Of a stretch of DNA of 20,947 nucleotides, positions 20,798 to 20,947 are shown piece after piece. Where the stretch lies: assembly GCA_964452575.1 (NCBI GenBank), contig CAYVMN010000065.1, positions 1 to 20,947 on the forward strand, written 5' to 3'. Source of the stretch: CAYVMN01 sp964452575. GTDB taxonomy: Bacteria; Desulfobacterota; DSM-4660; Desulfatiglandales; Desulfatiglandaceae. The notes below the pieces were generated by a model. The model saw only the letters and a program-made list of their open reading frames with translations. It was not told the DNA's origin and searched no databases. Numbering within the stretch: the first letter of the stretch is position 1; each line of letters starts with the position of its first letter. Made by a program: the position numbers and the translations under genes.

Positions 20798-20947
20798 GTA
20801 ACACTTTAGCGCTTTGAAAACACTGAGGAGTAAGATGACAGACCGTGAGGGTCTTTTTTCCAAAGGACGTAACCCAAACTCTTCACAGCCTCTGGCACGC
20901 CCCCTTACCTTTAAATACAGTTTCTGCCAGGCAGGGGAGAGGGCCCT
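20798..20947 (+). repeat. Copy C of the dispersed palindromic repeat (cut by the window end)
   Basis: It begins GTAACACTTTAGCGCTTTGA, the same end as copy A, then has an arm resembling the right arm of copy B, the GACC-GTGAG-GGTC-T6 hairpin, and the core. The core (from about 20860) differs from copy B at only three of about 83 positions and has the same orientation. Copies B and C thus bracket aroK, aroC, the aldolase-like gene and aroF. Confidence 0.85.
20841..20859 (+). terminator. Terminator of the aro operon, supplied by repeat copy C
   Basis: GACC (20841-20844) pairs with GGTC (20850-20853), followed by six T. It is the first terminator-like structure after aroF, 71 bases past the stop codon. 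Confidence 0.55.

Noticed and set aside
1..20947. CRISPR arrays, insertion sequences with transposase, prophage or integrase genes
   Set aside because: No regularly spaced repeats and no transposase, recombinase or phage reading frame were found on either strand.

Overview
The window (about 50% GC) looks like chromosomal DNA of an anaerobic deltaproteobacterium (Desulfobacterota). This is inferred from gene content and style: a D. gigas MOP-type molybdenum hydroxylase, a complete trpEGDCFBA operon, and an ADH-synthase-like aldolase beside the aro genes. I cannot name a species.

Layout, left to right: a half copy of a dispersed repeat (51-130) abuts the RNase P RNA gene rnpB (142-540). Then come a YggT-family membrane protein and a DUF167 protein (+), an inositol-monophosphatase-family enzyme (-) and an orphan Wzz-like chain-length protein (+). 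A minus-strand group follows: a DUF1445/YcsI-family protein preceded by a [2Fe-2S]/molybdenum hydroxylase whose reading frame is broken once near 6210-6222. Next are tRNA-Glu(CTC), a 56-residue winged-helix-like protein and a nitronate monooxygenase/FabK-like flavoprotein. The right half is aromatic amino acid biosynthesis: trpEGDCFBA on the minus strand, and divergently aroK-aroC-(ADH synthase-like)-aroF on the plus strand.

The main discovery is regulatory. The 750 bp between trpE and aroK holds two divergent sigma70-type promoters whose -35 boxes lie at the ends of one 40 bp AT-rich palindrome. Each promoter drives a ribosome-mediated attenuator. The trp side encodes a 22-residue leader peptide with three tandem Trp codons, followed by six RNA segments that fold as 1:2/3:4/5:6 (two terminators) or 2:3/4:5 (antitermination). 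The aro side encodes a 25-residue leader peptide with a Phe-Tyr-Phe-Tyr-Phe run. Its last codons and stop codon are themselves the 5' arm of the antiterminator. A third leader of the same design, with a leucine-rich 30-residue peptide and segments 0 to 4, lies between trpA and the nitronate-monooxygenase-like gene. All three use hairpins built on the same core (G/C)CCGTGGG...CACGG(C/T).

Other points of note: the aldolase in the aro operon has lost all three catalytic residues known for ADH synthase (Asp to Ile, Tyr to Asp, Lys to Arg). The DAHP synthase beside it lacks an N-terminal regulatory domain. A palindromic repeat with terminator-like hairpins occurs three times: next to rnpB, inside the aro leader and after aroF. 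The last two copies bracket the aro gene block.
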